A stretch of 64,000 bases of DNA from Candidatus Ichthyocystis sparus (GCF_900078745.1 NZ_FKII01000047.1:62001-126000), one strand, 5' to 3'. Positions 28,935 through 38,298 are shown, numbered from the stretch's first letter. Notes: a model not told the origin generated them from the sequence alone. A program made the numbers and translations.

Positions 28935-29477
28935 CTAAGAATTCTTGTCATCAGCTGTAACTGAGGAGGCATAACACATCCTGTCTATGTGATCCTTCAT
29001 CTGATCGAACATAACATTTGTATTATTCATATAGGTTTTTACCATATCCTGGAAAAAAGGCAGAGACCAGAAATTAGGAAACTCTCCCATAATAGAAGGA
29101 AAATTACCAGCGCAACCGCCACTACCATTAGTGCACCTCTCTTCATTGGAAGATACATCTTTCGAGGATGCACCAGAAGACAGGAAATCATTCATATTTT
29201 TTTCCAGATGAGAATAGAAAAGTGACTGCATAGGGTGGCCGTAGCACCTTATCATAAAAAGTAAAAACTCTACAGAAAAAACAGGCTTATTGGTATTTTC
29301 CTCTTCAATAAGAACTTGAAGAAGCACATTACGGGTCACATCTTTACCTTTTTTGAGATCAATTATCATAAATTGTTCTGAGTCTAGTACTAACTTTTTT
29401 ACATCATTTAAAGTTATATAAGCACCATACTCTGTATCGTATAAACGCCTATTAGGATATTTTTTAATTAATCTCAT
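28935..29477 (-). CDS. phaR: Polyhydroxyalkanoate synthesis regulator PhaR
   Basis: The N-terminus RLIKKYPNRRLYDTEYGAYI and the LVLDSEQFMIIDLKKGKDVTRNVLLQVL stretch are diagnostic of the PHB accumulation regulatory domain. PhaR represses phasin and PHB genes until PHB granules titrate it. The C-terminal half is less conserved, with a Ser-rich linker and a helical end. Together with phaC and phaB on the same strand it makes a small PHB locus. Confidence 0.93.
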   Translation of the reverse strand: MRLIKKYPNRRLYDTEYGAYITLNDVKKLVLDSEQFMIIDLKKGKDVTRNVLLQVLIEEENTNKPVFSVEFLLFMIRCYGHPMQSLFYSHLEKNMNDFLSSGASSKDVSSNEERCTNGSGGCAGNFPSIMGEFPNFWSLPFFQDMVKTYMNNTNVMFDQMKDHIDRMCYASSVTADDKNS

Positions 29478-29546
29478 AGTGGTAAGAAAAAAATATAAGC
29501 CAACATAACCCTAGCAAATCCATGATTAGTATAATGGTACCTAAAA

Positions 29547-29777
29547 TTAGGAAAGGCCATAAGAAAAATCTTGATCAAGAGTCATAATAGACAAGATACT
29601 ACCAAGCTTACAGGTTAAGGATAAACAACCACCAGGTAGCATCAGGGATTTAAGAGACGAACCATCAACATCAATGGAAGAATCTCCAGTACTAAGAGCG
29701 GATAAAACACTTGAAGATCCACCAACACACCCCGTGCTGTCATGAACAGCAGGATAGAATAAAGAACGAGTAACCAT
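29547..29777 (-). CDS. Small unknown protein between phaB and phaR (76 aa)
   Basis: An ATG at 29777 with GGTAGG upstream opens a 76-residue Ser/Gly/Leu-rich protein. It is not a phasin that I can recognise, lacking the long amphipathic helices. It contains LMLPGGCLSLTCKLGSILSIM, which is moderately hydrophobic. It is in the phaC-phaB-phaR run, 34 bp after phaB, so it may be co-transcribed. It could also be a chance frame. Confidence 0.35.
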   Translation of the reverse strand: MVTRSLFYPAVHDSTGCVGGSSSVLSALSTGDSSIDVDGSSLKSLMLPGGCLSLTCKLGSILSIMTLDQDFSYGLS

Positions 29778-29811
29778 ATAATCAACCTACCCAAAATTTA
29801 AAACCTCAAAA

Positions 29812-30549
29812 TCAGTACATATATTGCCCACCATTGATAGAAATATTGGCTCCCGTCATAAAGGCGGCTGCATCAGAAACCAGATAATCAACCAAAGCAG
29901 CAATCTCAGATGGATAGCCAAACCTCCCCAAAGGAATTTGCGGCATAACTTTGCTCTTTATAATTTCCTCCGGAATGCCTTTGAGCATAGGCGTATCTAT
30001 ATACCCCGGAGATATAGCGTTCACTGTTATTCCCTTTTGAGCAACCTCCAAAGCCAAAGATTTTGTAAAACCCAACACTCCAGCTTTAGCAGCTGAGTAG
30101 TTAGTTTGTCCAAAAGCACCCTTCTGTCCATTTACAGAAGAAATATTAACTATCCTACCCCACCCTCTCTCGATCATGCCATCTATGACCTTCTTTGTCA
30201 TATTAAAGAGCGAATTAAGATTAGTGCTAATAACATCGTTCCACATTTCAAGTGTCATTTTACGAAATGTAGAATCCCTGGTTATGCCAGCATTATTAAC
30301 CAAAATATCTACAAATAGGCCAGATTCATGTATGTCATCTACACATTTTTGACAAGATTTATAATCAGACACATCAACAAAAAAAGCAAATAGTTTGTCA
30401 CCAAACTCGGGAAACTGGGATAGCCATTCCTCAGCCAAGCCGGCAGCCCGCCTGTACCCGACGATAACAGTATATCCAGAATCGAGCAAGCGCCTGCAAA
30501 TAGCATAACCTATACCACCCATACCACCAGTAATTAGAGCACTATGCAT
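29812..30549 (-). CDS. phaB: Acetoacetyl-CoA reductase
   Basis: PhaB reduces acetoacetyl-CoA to (R)-3-hydroxybutyryl-CoA, the monomer for PHB. It is a short-chain dehydrogenase with TGGMGGIGYAI, VNNAGITRDSTFRKM, the catalytic NISSVNGQKGAFGQTNYSAAKAG block, NAISPGYIDTPM and ISINGGQY at the end. The ATG at 30549 overlaps the phaC stop by one base (TAATG) and has GAGGAG inside the phaC end, so the two are translationally coupled. An in-frame TTG lies 6 bases upstream. Confidence 0.93.
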   Translation of the reverse strand: MHSALITGGMGGIGYAICRRLLDSGYTVIVGYRRAAGLAEEWLSQFPEFGDKLFAFFVDVSDYKSCQKCVDDIHESGLFVDILVNNAGITRDSTFRKMTLEMWNDVISTNLNSLFNMTKKVIDGMIERGWGRIVNISSVNGQKGAFGQTNYSAAKAGVLGFTKSLALEVAQKGITVNAISPGYIDTPMLKGIPEEIIKSKVMPQIPLGRFGYPSEIAALVDYLVSDAAAFMTGANISINGGQYMY

Positions 30550-32243
30550 TAGCAAGCTCCTCTCATTCGTCTTGAGGACTCAAAAACGTATGTACCAGGA
30601 GCTTCACTTAGATGCGTATAGGAACTATCAACATCATGTCGTTTAAATGAGGAAATATTATGCATCCACTCGGCCCAGTCTAACCACCAACTACCACTAT
30701 GCTTAGGAGAAGATAGTATTTCCTCCCCTGAACTAGAAAAAGCACGGTCTCCCAATTTATAATTTTCTGAATAGTAGAAACGTTTGCTATGGTTAGGTGG
30801 AGAAACGACTCCTGCTGTATGTCCAGCAGATGACAAAACAAACCTGATATCGGCATTTGGAAATGCACTCATACCAAAATAGACAGAATTCCACGGCACT
30901 ATATTGTCCATAAGGCAAGACACCATGTATATAGGACAGCTAATCATTCCTCCACTCAAATGCAGTCCTTCCCATAAAAAACTTTCTGTACTCATGAGTA
31001 CATTGCGCATATATAACAGCTCTAGGTACTCAATAAACATTTTGGCTGTAATATTTGTATGGTCAGCATTCCAGGCAAGTATATCAAATGGCTTTGATTC
31101 TTCTCCTAGTAAATAACGACGTCTGACGTAAGACCAAATAAGATCCTCTGAGCGTATAAAAGCAAATATCCAGGCCAATTCATATCCGTATATTATAGGA
31201 TCAGTTTCAGTTCTACGTTTTATAGCATCTATGGTTCCCTCTTGTACAAATGACCCTAGTATTCCTGAATATGAAGAGTTAATTACGGATACTAGTAAGG
31301 TAGCACTACATACCCAATCTAACTTATTTAAGGACATGATCATCAAAGATATAATGAGAAAGAATCCTGAAATGCAGTATCCCAATACATGGATTTTATC
31401 GTAACCAGTAGCCTCACGAACAAAACTAATACAATCTATCAATGCATATACATAGTCTTTTAGGTTGTAATCAGCCTGATCAGGCTTCATACTCCTCCAT
31501 GACAACATGAAAACAGGATAATTTTGTGATATGCAAAACTGTACTAATGAATTTTCCTTTTGTAAGTCAAGAATGTAAAATTTATTAATGCACGGTGGAA
31601 AAATCATTACTGGAGGTCTTTTAGGACACGGTTGATTGTAGAATATAAGTTCATAAAGATCAGTCTTAAGAACAATATTGCCAGGTGTAGTTGCCAAATT
31701 ATGGCCAACCTTAAAACATCCATCAGGTACGCGGCCAATATCTATTTGGCATATATCTTTATATAGCATTTTGAAACCACGACACAGCGTTTCCCCAGAA
31801 GTCTTAATATAAGCTGATAAAGCTACAGGATTGGTAAAAAAATAGTTAGCTGGATTTACTATAGAAACACACTCATCTAACCAATAGTGTTGGGTATCAG
31901 AGAATTTATAGTTAAAGAAAATTATGTCCCTATAGCGACTAATAAAATCACAAAACAAAAGATATATTTGATGAATATATTGAAAATAATCTCCACTTCT
32001 CCATAGTGTATTATAAAATCTATGATCCTCGTATAGTAAGGAGGAGCCATTTACAAAAATTTGGCGCCAAATATCCATGTGTCTATCTCGGATATCATTA
32101 ACCATTTCTTCAACATTAGAAGGTAATAAGTTACCTTTAATAAATAAATTTTTATCTGGTAATAGCAACCCTCCAAAAACTTGTACAGCATAGCTAAATA
32201 AGAAGAATGCCTCTCTCTGCTGAAAGGAAAATTTGTCAAACAC
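30549..32243 (-). CDS. phaC: Class I polyhydroxyalkanoate synthase
   Basis: PhaC polymerises 3-hydroxybutyryl-CoA on granules. The 564 residues are typical of class I. The catalytic triad is visible: Cys in HVLGYCISGF, Asp in CLMDNIVPW and His in SSAGHTAGVVSPP. The lipase-like box is G-Y-C-I-S-G instead of the usual G-x-C-x-G-G. Other conserved parts include YELIFY, PPVMIFPPCINKFYILDL and FMLSWR. The start is GTG 32243 with AAGGA upstream. phaA (thiolase) is not adjacent. Confidence 0.93.
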   Translation of the reverse strand: MFDKFSFQQREAFFLFSYAVQVFGGLLLPDKNLFIKGNLLPSNVEEMVNDIRDRHMDIWRQIFVNGSSLLYEDHRFYNTLWRSGDYFQYIHQIYLLFCDFISRYRDIIFFNYKFSDTQHYWLDECVSIVNPANYFFTNPVALSAYIKTSGETLCRGFKMLYKDICQIDIGRVPDGCFKVGHNLATTPGNIVLKTDLYELIFYNQPCPKRPPVMIFPPCINKFYILDLQKENSLVQFCISQNYPVFMLSWRSMKPDQADYNLKDYVYALIDCISFVREATGYDKIHVLGYCISGFFLIISLMIMSLNKLDWVCSATLLVSVINSSYSGILGSFVQEGTIDAIKRRTETDPIIYGYELAWIFAFIRSEDLIWSYVRRRYLLGEESKPFDILAWNADHTNITAKMFIEYLELLYMRNVLMSTESFLWEGLHLSGGMISCPIYMVSCLMDNIVPWNSVYFGMSAFPNADIRFVLSSAGHTAGVVSPPNHSKRFYYSENYKLGDRAFSSSGEEILSSPKHSGSWWLDWAEWMHNISSFKRHDVDSSYTHLSEAPGTYVFESSRRMRGAC

Positions 32244-32844
32244 TACTGTTCCTTATCTTATTTATTAATAGGCACAACTTATGCAGTTTACAAAAAGTAC
32301 AAAGTATAGTTACTAACACCTTAATTAATACAGACATACCAAATTAAATATATTGTACCCTGCTTCATAATAACCACTCAAATATAGTAACTATGACTAT
32401 AAGTAATAACATTAGCTCAGTAACAAGAAATTAATTTTTAGAAAAAACAACGGTGCATTTCTTAATAATGCTTTATATATCATATAATTAAAGTATTTAT
32501 TATGTATGATATGTAGATAACATAGTCCAATAATTTAGGTTAAGTTATACAATCATCTAGAATTGCATATAAATATAAAACTCACCGTTTCATATTGGCT
32601 TCCCAAACATTAGTGACATGTGTACTTCGTTATTAGAAATTAATTATATTTTGTCAGATACTACCTATTAAAACTACTTCCATAATTGCAAAATTACAAT
32701 GTCTGCTTAGCCAAAATCAAATTACCAGTAGTAGAACATTTATGTACGAGTAGAAATAAATCTCTCATCTTATCTGTGTTCTACTATCTGTAAGATTTAG
32801 GCAATAAGCTAAAATAAAGAAATGTCTACAGGAGAATAGGAATA
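32244..32844. other. AT-rich intergenic region upstream of phaC and the membrane protein gene
   Basis: Six hundred bases between divergent genes with no open frame of note. It should contain both promoters. AT-rich runs are frequent and no single promoter stands out. No RNA gene is recognised. Confidence 0.45.
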
Positions 32845-33573
32845 ATGTACGGTGGCATTGGTAGTACTAGAGTTGCAAATAATGATATTGATACTGGAGT
32901 TGAGGACGATATTAATGATCTTGATTTGAGCTGTCTTACAGGAAGCCTTCTTGATGAGATAGACCAAGAAATTAGCAATCGTACCGGTAACGTAAGTTTT
33001 GCCAGTAACAGAGAAACTAACGTAGATGACAACAATCATTATTCTATGCTGCATGGTAGTGACTCACCTAGAAGCGCTGAAACAGATAGTGATCATGAAA
33101 ATTGTGTCGTTGTCACTGGATCCTATGGTGACGTACTAATAAATCTTGATGAAGGAGGTGAAAGTTCGTTAATAGAAACACCAGCAGCACAAAGATGTTT
33201 AGGTGGATATTTAGCTTTATCAGGTACAATAACTCTTTTGTTTACTGCTTTAGCAGCAACATGCATGGCTACTGATAACAGCAATAGTAGTTCAGATTTT
33301 TCTGCATTCTGCGCTGGATCAACCAGCATATTAGAAGTAACTAATGATACAAGTTATACCAGAACAGGCATACTTATCTCATTAATGTCACTTCTTGGAA
33401 TGTCAAGCATCTTTTCTGCAGCGTATGCACTTCTTCCATCGAATACATCATGCTGTGATGAATCAGGTTCTCAGTCGAGTTCTCGGTCTAATAGTATTAC
33501 CGTTAGAAGTGAACCCACTGTCGTTAATATTAACAATGTTAGTGAAGATGAAAAAAGGCCATTATTGAGGTAA
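32845..33573 (+). CDS. Unknown two-helix membrane protein with C-terminal EKRPLL motif (242 aa)
   Basis: The ATG at 32845 has GGAGAATAGG upstream. A disordered acidic N-terminus (1-115) is followed by a hydrophobic helix (119-142), a loop of about 30 residues containing N-D-T-S-Y-x-R, a second helix (174-197) and a Ser-rich tail that ends E-K-R-P-L-L-R at the extreme C-terminus. This ending is almost a textbook acidic dileucine signal. No signal peptide is seen. It shares layout and loop motif with the protein at 23059. A role in the host vacuole membrane is inferred. A strong terminator follows. Confidence 0.65.
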   Translation: MYGGIGSTRVANNDIDTGVEDDINDLDLSCLTGSLLDEIDQEISNRTGNVSFASNRETNVDDNNHYSMLHGSDSPRSAETDSDHENCVVVTGSYGDVLINLDEGGESSLIETPAAQRCLGGYLALSGTITLLFTALAATCMATDNSNSSSDFSAFCAGSTSILEVTNDTSYTRTGILISLMSLLGMSSIFSAAYALLPSNTSCCDESGSQSSSRSNSITVRSEPTVVNINNVSEDEKRPLLR

Positions 33574-33625
33574 GTATTCCCGATATTAGGGAAGTATCTT
33601 TGAATACATCATAATTAAAAACTAT

Positions 33626-33658
33626 AAGCCTGGGGAAAAGCACTACCCAGGCTTTTCT
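33626..33658 (+). terminator. Rho-independent terminator after the two-helix protein gene
   Basis: AAGCCTGGG (33626-33634) pairs perfectly with CCCAGGCTT (33646-33654), with an 11-base loop, followed by TTCT. On the opposite strand the stem is preceded by AAAAGC only, so it mainly serves the plus-strand gene. Confidence 0.8.
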
Positions 33659-33750
33659 GCAATAACAAGGTAGAAAACATGGTGGTTCTTTAAGAAAAGC
33701 CTGTTATGAGTAACAAGATCATTTATGAATAAAAACTCAATATATTATAA

Positions 33751-34329
33751 CTATTTACGGAACAAACTTCCCAACTTGCCTTCCAAATCCGTGCTGGACA
33801 CAGGGGCAGCAGAATATAGAGATACGTATTTAGGTAACTCCACCTCTACAAACCTAGAAAAAAGGAGTTTAAATAAACCCAAGGTACCTTCGGCAATTTC
33901 GCTAGTAACCTCTTCCATAACTTTGCTATTTCCTAGCAAATCTTCGCTTAGAGACGATCTTGCGTCACAATAAGAACACATAGCCAATTTTTGGCACTCT
34001 TCCATGATAGACGTTTTAGCACCACTAACAGCATCTTCAAAACTTAACTGACCTTTGCCAATCAAAAAAGCCTTCTGCGACCCATATCTTCTAAAGATGC
34101 TTTTAAGGCCAATATCAACTCTACTAAGAGTCTTATCTACGCAAGTAGCAATTAAATCCAACGAAGACAAGGATAAACTTTGAGAACTAAGAGAAGATAG
34201 CAAAGACTTACAAGCTTGAGACTGAACTACACTTGACAAAGGAGACGAAGATGCCCCCCCATCAGATACATCACTTTCCCCACCAGAAGCACCAACAATT
34301 CGACTAACACCATCTCCAGAAATAGACAC
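33751..34329 (-). CDS. Unknown helical protein with Ser/Gly-rich N-terminus (about 192 aa)
   Basis: The frame is open from 34374 (TTG) down; I prefer the GTG at 34329, which has TGGAG upstream. Residues 1-40 are Ser/Gly/Asp-rich; the rest is predicted helical (LLSSLSSQSLSLSSLDLIATC onward in part, FEDAVSGAKTSIMEECQKLA, VMEEVTSEIAEGTLGLFKLLF). No signal peptide or membrane helix is present. The helical part has a spacing of Leu and Cys somewhat like the C-terminal domains of the family at 36-46 kb, but I cannot show homology. It is convergent to the two-helix protein gene and divergent from the recombinase gene. Confidence 0.5.
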   Translation of the reverse strand: MSISGDGVSRIVGASGGESDVSDGGASSSPLSSVVQSQACKSLLSSLSSQSLSLSSLDLIATCVDKTLSRVDIGLKSIFRRYGSQKAFLIGKGQLSFEDAVSGAKTSIMEECQKLAMCSYCDARSSLSEDLLGNSKVMEEVTSEIAEGTLGLFKLLFSRFVEVELPKYVSLYSAAPVSSTDLEGKLGSLFRK

Positions 34330-34672
34330 ATCGACTCCATAAAAAGTAATGGTCCCCCAGCCTAAATAAGCCAACCAAAGACAGCGCTGCTAAGGGATAA
34401 TAGCTAGTGGACCTTATTTATATTCATAAGTAATCTCAAAAGAGACGAGATATTTATTCTTATTAAGTTAAAAAACCAATAATCTGAGGGTAACCACAAA
34501 CAAGACCGTATGACACTGATCATAACACTGTTATGTAATTGCTAGAATTGGTAATATCCATTCGGATAACGTAATAATTATAATTATTATGGACTTTATC
34601 TATACCCTCCGTTACCATAGAATGGTAGCGATAGTCATAAGCTTAAGTATCTACAACTCTCTCTATAAATAT

Positions 34673-35875
34673 ATGAAACTCAATCCTCTGCCTATATTTG
34701 ACAAATTAGAATTGATTAATTACCCCAATCATTTTTCTAATATTCAATTTCCGGAGGATTATACGGCAGTTGTCGGCTTTTTAAAGCAATACAGTGGAAA
34801 CGCGTCAACTTTTGAATCGTATAGGAGGGAGGTAGAAAAAATTATTCAGTGGTCATGGAGAATAAAAAGTACTTCTATACTTACGATTTCTAGAGATGAT
34901 GTCGAGGAGTATATAAATTTTTGTATAAATCCTCCCAAATTATGGATATCAACAAAAAGATCACCAAGATTCATAACTAAAGATGGAAAGCGTTATCCCA
35001 ATGAGAATTGGCGTCCTTTTGTCTCACACATTAGTAAGTTGGATCATAAAAAAGGCAAATACCCTTCTAAGATTAATTATTCTATTTCTCAAAAAAGCAT
35101 ACAAGAAATATTTTCTGTATTAAGTAGCTTATTTAGTTTTCTTTCTCTTGAAGGTAAAATTGTTCGTAACCCTATTTCCCTAATCAAGCAAAAAAGTAAG
35201 TATTTACAAAAAGTACAGAAAAATATTTGTTCATTGAGGCTTACTGAAAAACAGTGGAGCACCTGTATAAAAGTAGCATCAGATATGGCTGATAAAGATA
35301 AGCGTCACGAAAGAACTCTTTTTATTTTATCCTCACTTTATTTACTCTACCTTAGGATATCTGAGCTTACTGCTACTGATCGCTGGATTCCTCAAATGAA
35401 TAATTTCTACCAAGATAGCCGCGGGTGTTGGTGGTTTAAAGTTCTAGGCAAAGGAAACAAGCTACGAGAAGTTGCAGTTAGCGACTCAATGATTGAAGCT
35501 TTAAAAAGATATAGAAGAAGTTTAGGATTAACGGATCTACCCTCCCCTACAGATAATCACCCATTGATAATTAAAGAAAGAGGAAAAGGTCCAACCACTA
35601 GTACTCGCAGAATCAGACAAATTGTACAATTATGTTTTGATGGAGCAGTATTAGTATTAAAAAAAAATGGGCACCATCAAGAATCACAAATGCTCGAATC
35701 AGCAACAGTACACTGGTTGCGTCATACTGGTATATCTGATGATATTAATAAAAGATGTAGACCTATTGCCCATGTAAGAGATGATGCAGGACATAGCAGT
35801 AGTGCCATAACTGACCAATATAATGATATAGAAATAATGGAAAGATACAATTCTGCAAAAAACAAATCTACTTAA
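34673..35875 (+). CDS. Tyrosine recombinase/integrase
   Basis: All catalytic residues are present: Arg in LYLRISELTA, Lys in VLGKGNKLREVAV, HWLRH (His-x-x-Arg), His in DDAGHSSSAITDQY and the nucleophile Tyr in the same string. The N-terminal core-binding domain includes YRREVEKIIQWSW. The sequence resembles a group of about 400-residue integrases widespread in Burkholderiales chromosomes (WRPF near the middle, HWLRHT at the end). I chose the ATG at 34673 (MKLNPLPIF); ATGs at 34589 and 34622 are in frame but add poorly conserved residues, and none has a good ribosome site. No att site is seen. It neighbours the effector-like family, so it may have moved or rearranged this island. Confidence 0.88.
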   Translation: MKLNPLPIFDKLELINYPNHFSNIQFPEDYTAVVGFLKQYSGNASTFESYRREVEKIIQWSWRIKSTSILTISRDDVEEYINFCINPPKLWISTKRSPRFITKDGKRYPNENWRPFVSHISKLDHKKGKYPSKINYSISQKSIQEIFSVLSSLFSFLSLEGKIVRNPISLIKQKSKYLQKVQKNICSLRLTEKQWSTCIKVASDMADKDKRHERTLFILSSLYLLYLRISELTATDRWIPQMNNFYQDSRGCWWFKVLGKGNKLREVAVSDSMIEALKRYRRSLGLTDLPSPTDNHPLIIKERGKGPTTSTRRIRQIVQLCFDGAVLVLKKNGHHQESQMLESATVHWLRHTGISDDINKRCRPIAHVRDDAGHSSSAITDQYNDIEIMERYNSAKNKST

Positions 35876-36216
35876 TAGTTTTATCTTACCAGTCATTAAT
35901 ATTATTAATTATAGATATAGTTACCTGTAATATAGGTATAGTTACTTGTAAGCAAAGATACCACTTGAATTTATATCTATTATTGATACCAAATTAAGGG
36001 GAATTTCTTGTATTAAGCGTGTTATGACAAAGGTATCATCAACTATTTGCTACCTTGTATATTTAGTTATAGTTAACCATGCAGTGTGATTACACCGCAT
36101 TAGTAGCACTACTTTATATTTCATTGTTTACATCATTGTTCATTTTGGTGAACTTGTGGCGTGTTTTATAGAAATATAGATAAATATAACAACGATGCTA
36201 TGTGGGATCTTTTCAT
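35876..36216. other. Intergenic region before the four-gene family
   Basis: AT-rich, no gene. It contains a short near-repeat (TATAGATATAGTTACCTGTAA and TATAGGTATAGTTACTTGTAA, about 35910-35952). Presumably carries the promoter of the 36217 gene. Confidence 0.4.
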
Positions 36217-38298
36217 ATGGTTAATAAATGCGCTTCAGATAATGTATCACCTCAAGAGGAAGAAGGGGAAGATTTAAGTGCCCTGGAGGGAGCTGTAGGT
36301 GGCGCCATACAACCAGTAGAGCAAGATCTTCCTCCTAGCCCCTTGGGAATCCCTCTACCTCCTATTCCTGGTTTCTTTACAAGTGTATTTAGCACTGGAT
36401 CACAAGAAACATTATATGAAGATGTAGAAGGACATGGTGAAGTTGGAGAATACGATGAAACTGGAAGAGGAACACCTCCTGATGAAGAAACTCTTGCTCT
36501 ACGAAGAAGGTTGGAGTTATTAGAGTCAGAGGTTAGTAGACTGGAAGATTATATCTCCTCCAAACGTAGAGAAAAAGAGGAACGTACAAGAAAAAAAGGT
36601 CATACGAGATCTAGATCAGAAATGAAGGCCTCAGATGTAAAAGAAGCAATGGCAAAACATGGTGAGACTTCAGGTACACATTCTTGTAAATTAGAACATG
36701 AAAAATCAAAAGATAATAAGGAAGATACGTTAAGACAAATTGGAAAACTACTGAGGAGTTCGTTTAGGCTTAGACGCGGGTCAAGTAAGGTGAACGTAGG
36801 CGGTACAACAACACCTGTACATGGGCCAGAAGTAGGTGTAAGTGGCACAATGACGCTTGGACGTAGACAATGTAAAAAACCTAAACCAGACACTGTACAT
36901 AGACTGGGAGTAGATCTAAGCGGCACAATGACGCTTGGACGTGGACAACACAAAAAACCTAAACCAGATGATTCGGACTGGGGAATAAAATCGGTACCAA
37001 CTTCACCCACTAGGCTTAGGCCTATAAAGCATCGTGAACGAGATTGGTTTGGATCTAATAAATCTCCATTATCAGATACTGTATCTAAGACGTCTCAGGA
37101 ATCTAATTGCAGCAGCTCTTCTTCTTCACTTTCTTCTGTTAGTTCAATACTTGATCTTGGTAGTAAATTATCTTCAATGAGTATAGGTAAAGAATCACAT
37201 CATCCTGAAACTGCTACTCCTGTCGTTAGAAGAAAAACTACTCTTGGAGCCTCAGGCACTAAGCAAAAGAAAAAAGGTAAGGAGGAAGATACTACTGCAA
37301 GTATGAGTGCTACTAGATCTACAAGAGCAGATGTAGGATCATCTAGGAAACATAGTACTAAAAGTAATAAAAGCTCTTCAGGTTCTTCCGACAGTTGGCC
37401 ATTTTCAGCAAGTGTTTCTAGTTTAGGCAGTGCTTATGCTAGTAGCCTCGCTGGCCATTCTCCTTCCGAATCAGCTACAAGTCATGAGGTTCATGGCTCT
37501 AGTACCTCGCTGGCTAGATCATCAAAGTCATCACATAAAGAGTCTAGCCCCTCTTCATCTGAAGATAAGAAAAGAAAAAAAGATGCTCGCAAATCTGTCC
37601 AGGAAAAAGATGAACTTCTATCTAGAGGATTAAGCGATTTTATATGTAAACATAGTATTGTAGGTGGTAGACATTCATTAAAGTGTAAAAAACCATCTGC
37701 TTCCGATAACATTATTAAATGCTTAATTGCTATGGAAATGAGGCTAAATGCCGAATTTGGAGATTTGACTTCAAATCTTTGGGATGAGCTTGCTGCGTCA
37801 TGTAGATATATTTTAAGGAGGAGTATTGAAAAAGTTGAAGGCGGTTACCTTTCAGAATGCAGTACACGGTTAACTAAAAAGGCCAAGGCTTTAAAGGTAT
37901 CAGATTTTTCATGTCATATCGTAGGTAGATGTTCAACTGAACTAGCACGAAAATTAGCACATAGTAGTTATCAGGGGGCATTAATGTCAGAGCTTGATAA
38001 AAATGTTATTTGTGTCCAAGTACGCACGAATATTTCTGCTCACATACTAAAATATTTAGGCATGGTAAGACCGCTTTTAAGTAGGATAGAGGCAGAGATA
38101 AGAGGTAGGCTCAATGATCCCACAGAAGTGCTAACATTAAATCTTGAGGATCGTATACATGAACTCATGTTGCATAACGTGTCATTACGCTTCCATACTC
38201 CTGCTGAATTTTCACAGGGAATAGATAGTCATGGTAATCTAATGATAGCTGTAAGTAAAGCTGATACGGTTACAATAAAAGTGGATATCATACAATAG
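36217..38298 (+). CDS. Effector-like family member 1 (693 aa)
   Basis: Start ATG 36217 (MVNKCAS), with GGGA 9 bases upstream; a GTG at 36202 is also in frame. Order of parts: acidic N-terminus, proline-rich LPPSPLGIPLPPIPG (38-52), acidic Tyr motif ETLYEDVE (64-71), coiled coil (91-125, LRRRLELLESEVSRLEDYI), a long basic Ser/Lys-rich disordered region with a 26-residue internal repeat, and a C-terminal helical domain from about 500 that ends in beta-strand-like sequence. It shares this order and the GIPLPP(I/V)P motif with the gene at 41820. No signal peptide, membrane helix or known domain is recognised. A secreted host-cell effector is the best inference. Confidence 0.7.
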   Translation: MVNKCASDNVSPQEEEGEDLSALEGAVGGAIQPVEQDLPPSPLGIPLPPIPGFFTSVFSTGSQETLYEDVEGHGEVGEYDETGRGTPPDEETLALRRRLELLESEVSRLEDYISSKRREKEERTRKKGHTRSRSEMKASDVKEAMAKHGETSGTHSCKLEHEKSKDNKEDTLRQIGKLLRSSFRLRRGSSKVNVGGTTTPVHGPEVGVSGTMTLGRRQCKKPKPDTVHRLGVDLSGTMTLGRGQHKKPKPDDSDWGIKSVPTSPTRLRPIKHRERDWFGSNKSPLSDTVSKTSQESNCSSSSSSLSSVSSILDLGSKLSSMSIGKESHHPETATPVVRRKTTLGASGTKQKKKGKEEDTTASMSATRSTRADVGSSRKHSTKSNKSSSGSSDSWPFSASVSSLGSAYASSLAGHSPSESATSHEVHGSSTSLARSSKSSHKESSPSSSEDKKRKKDARKSVQEKDELLSRGLSDFICKHSIVGGRHSLKCKKPSASDNIIKCLIAMEMRLNAEFGDLTSNLWDELAASCRYILRRSIEKVEGGYLSECSTRLTKKAKALKVSDFSCHIVGRCSTELARKLAHSSYQGALMSELDKNVICVQVRTNISAHILKYLGMVRPLLSRIEAEIRGRLNDPTEVLTLNLEDRIHELMLHNVSLRFHTPAEFSQGIDSHGNLMIAVSKADTVTIKVDIIQ
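36841..36969 (+). repeat. 78-bp imperfect tandem repeat inside family member 1
   Basis: AGTGGCACAATGACGCTTGG at 36841 recurs at 36919 (one change in the first six bases), and the similarity runs for about 50 bp. The repeat encodes S-G-T-M-T-L-G-R-x-Q-x-K-K-P-K-P-D with a 26-residue period. An earlier, degenerate third copy may precede it. Confidence 0.85.
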
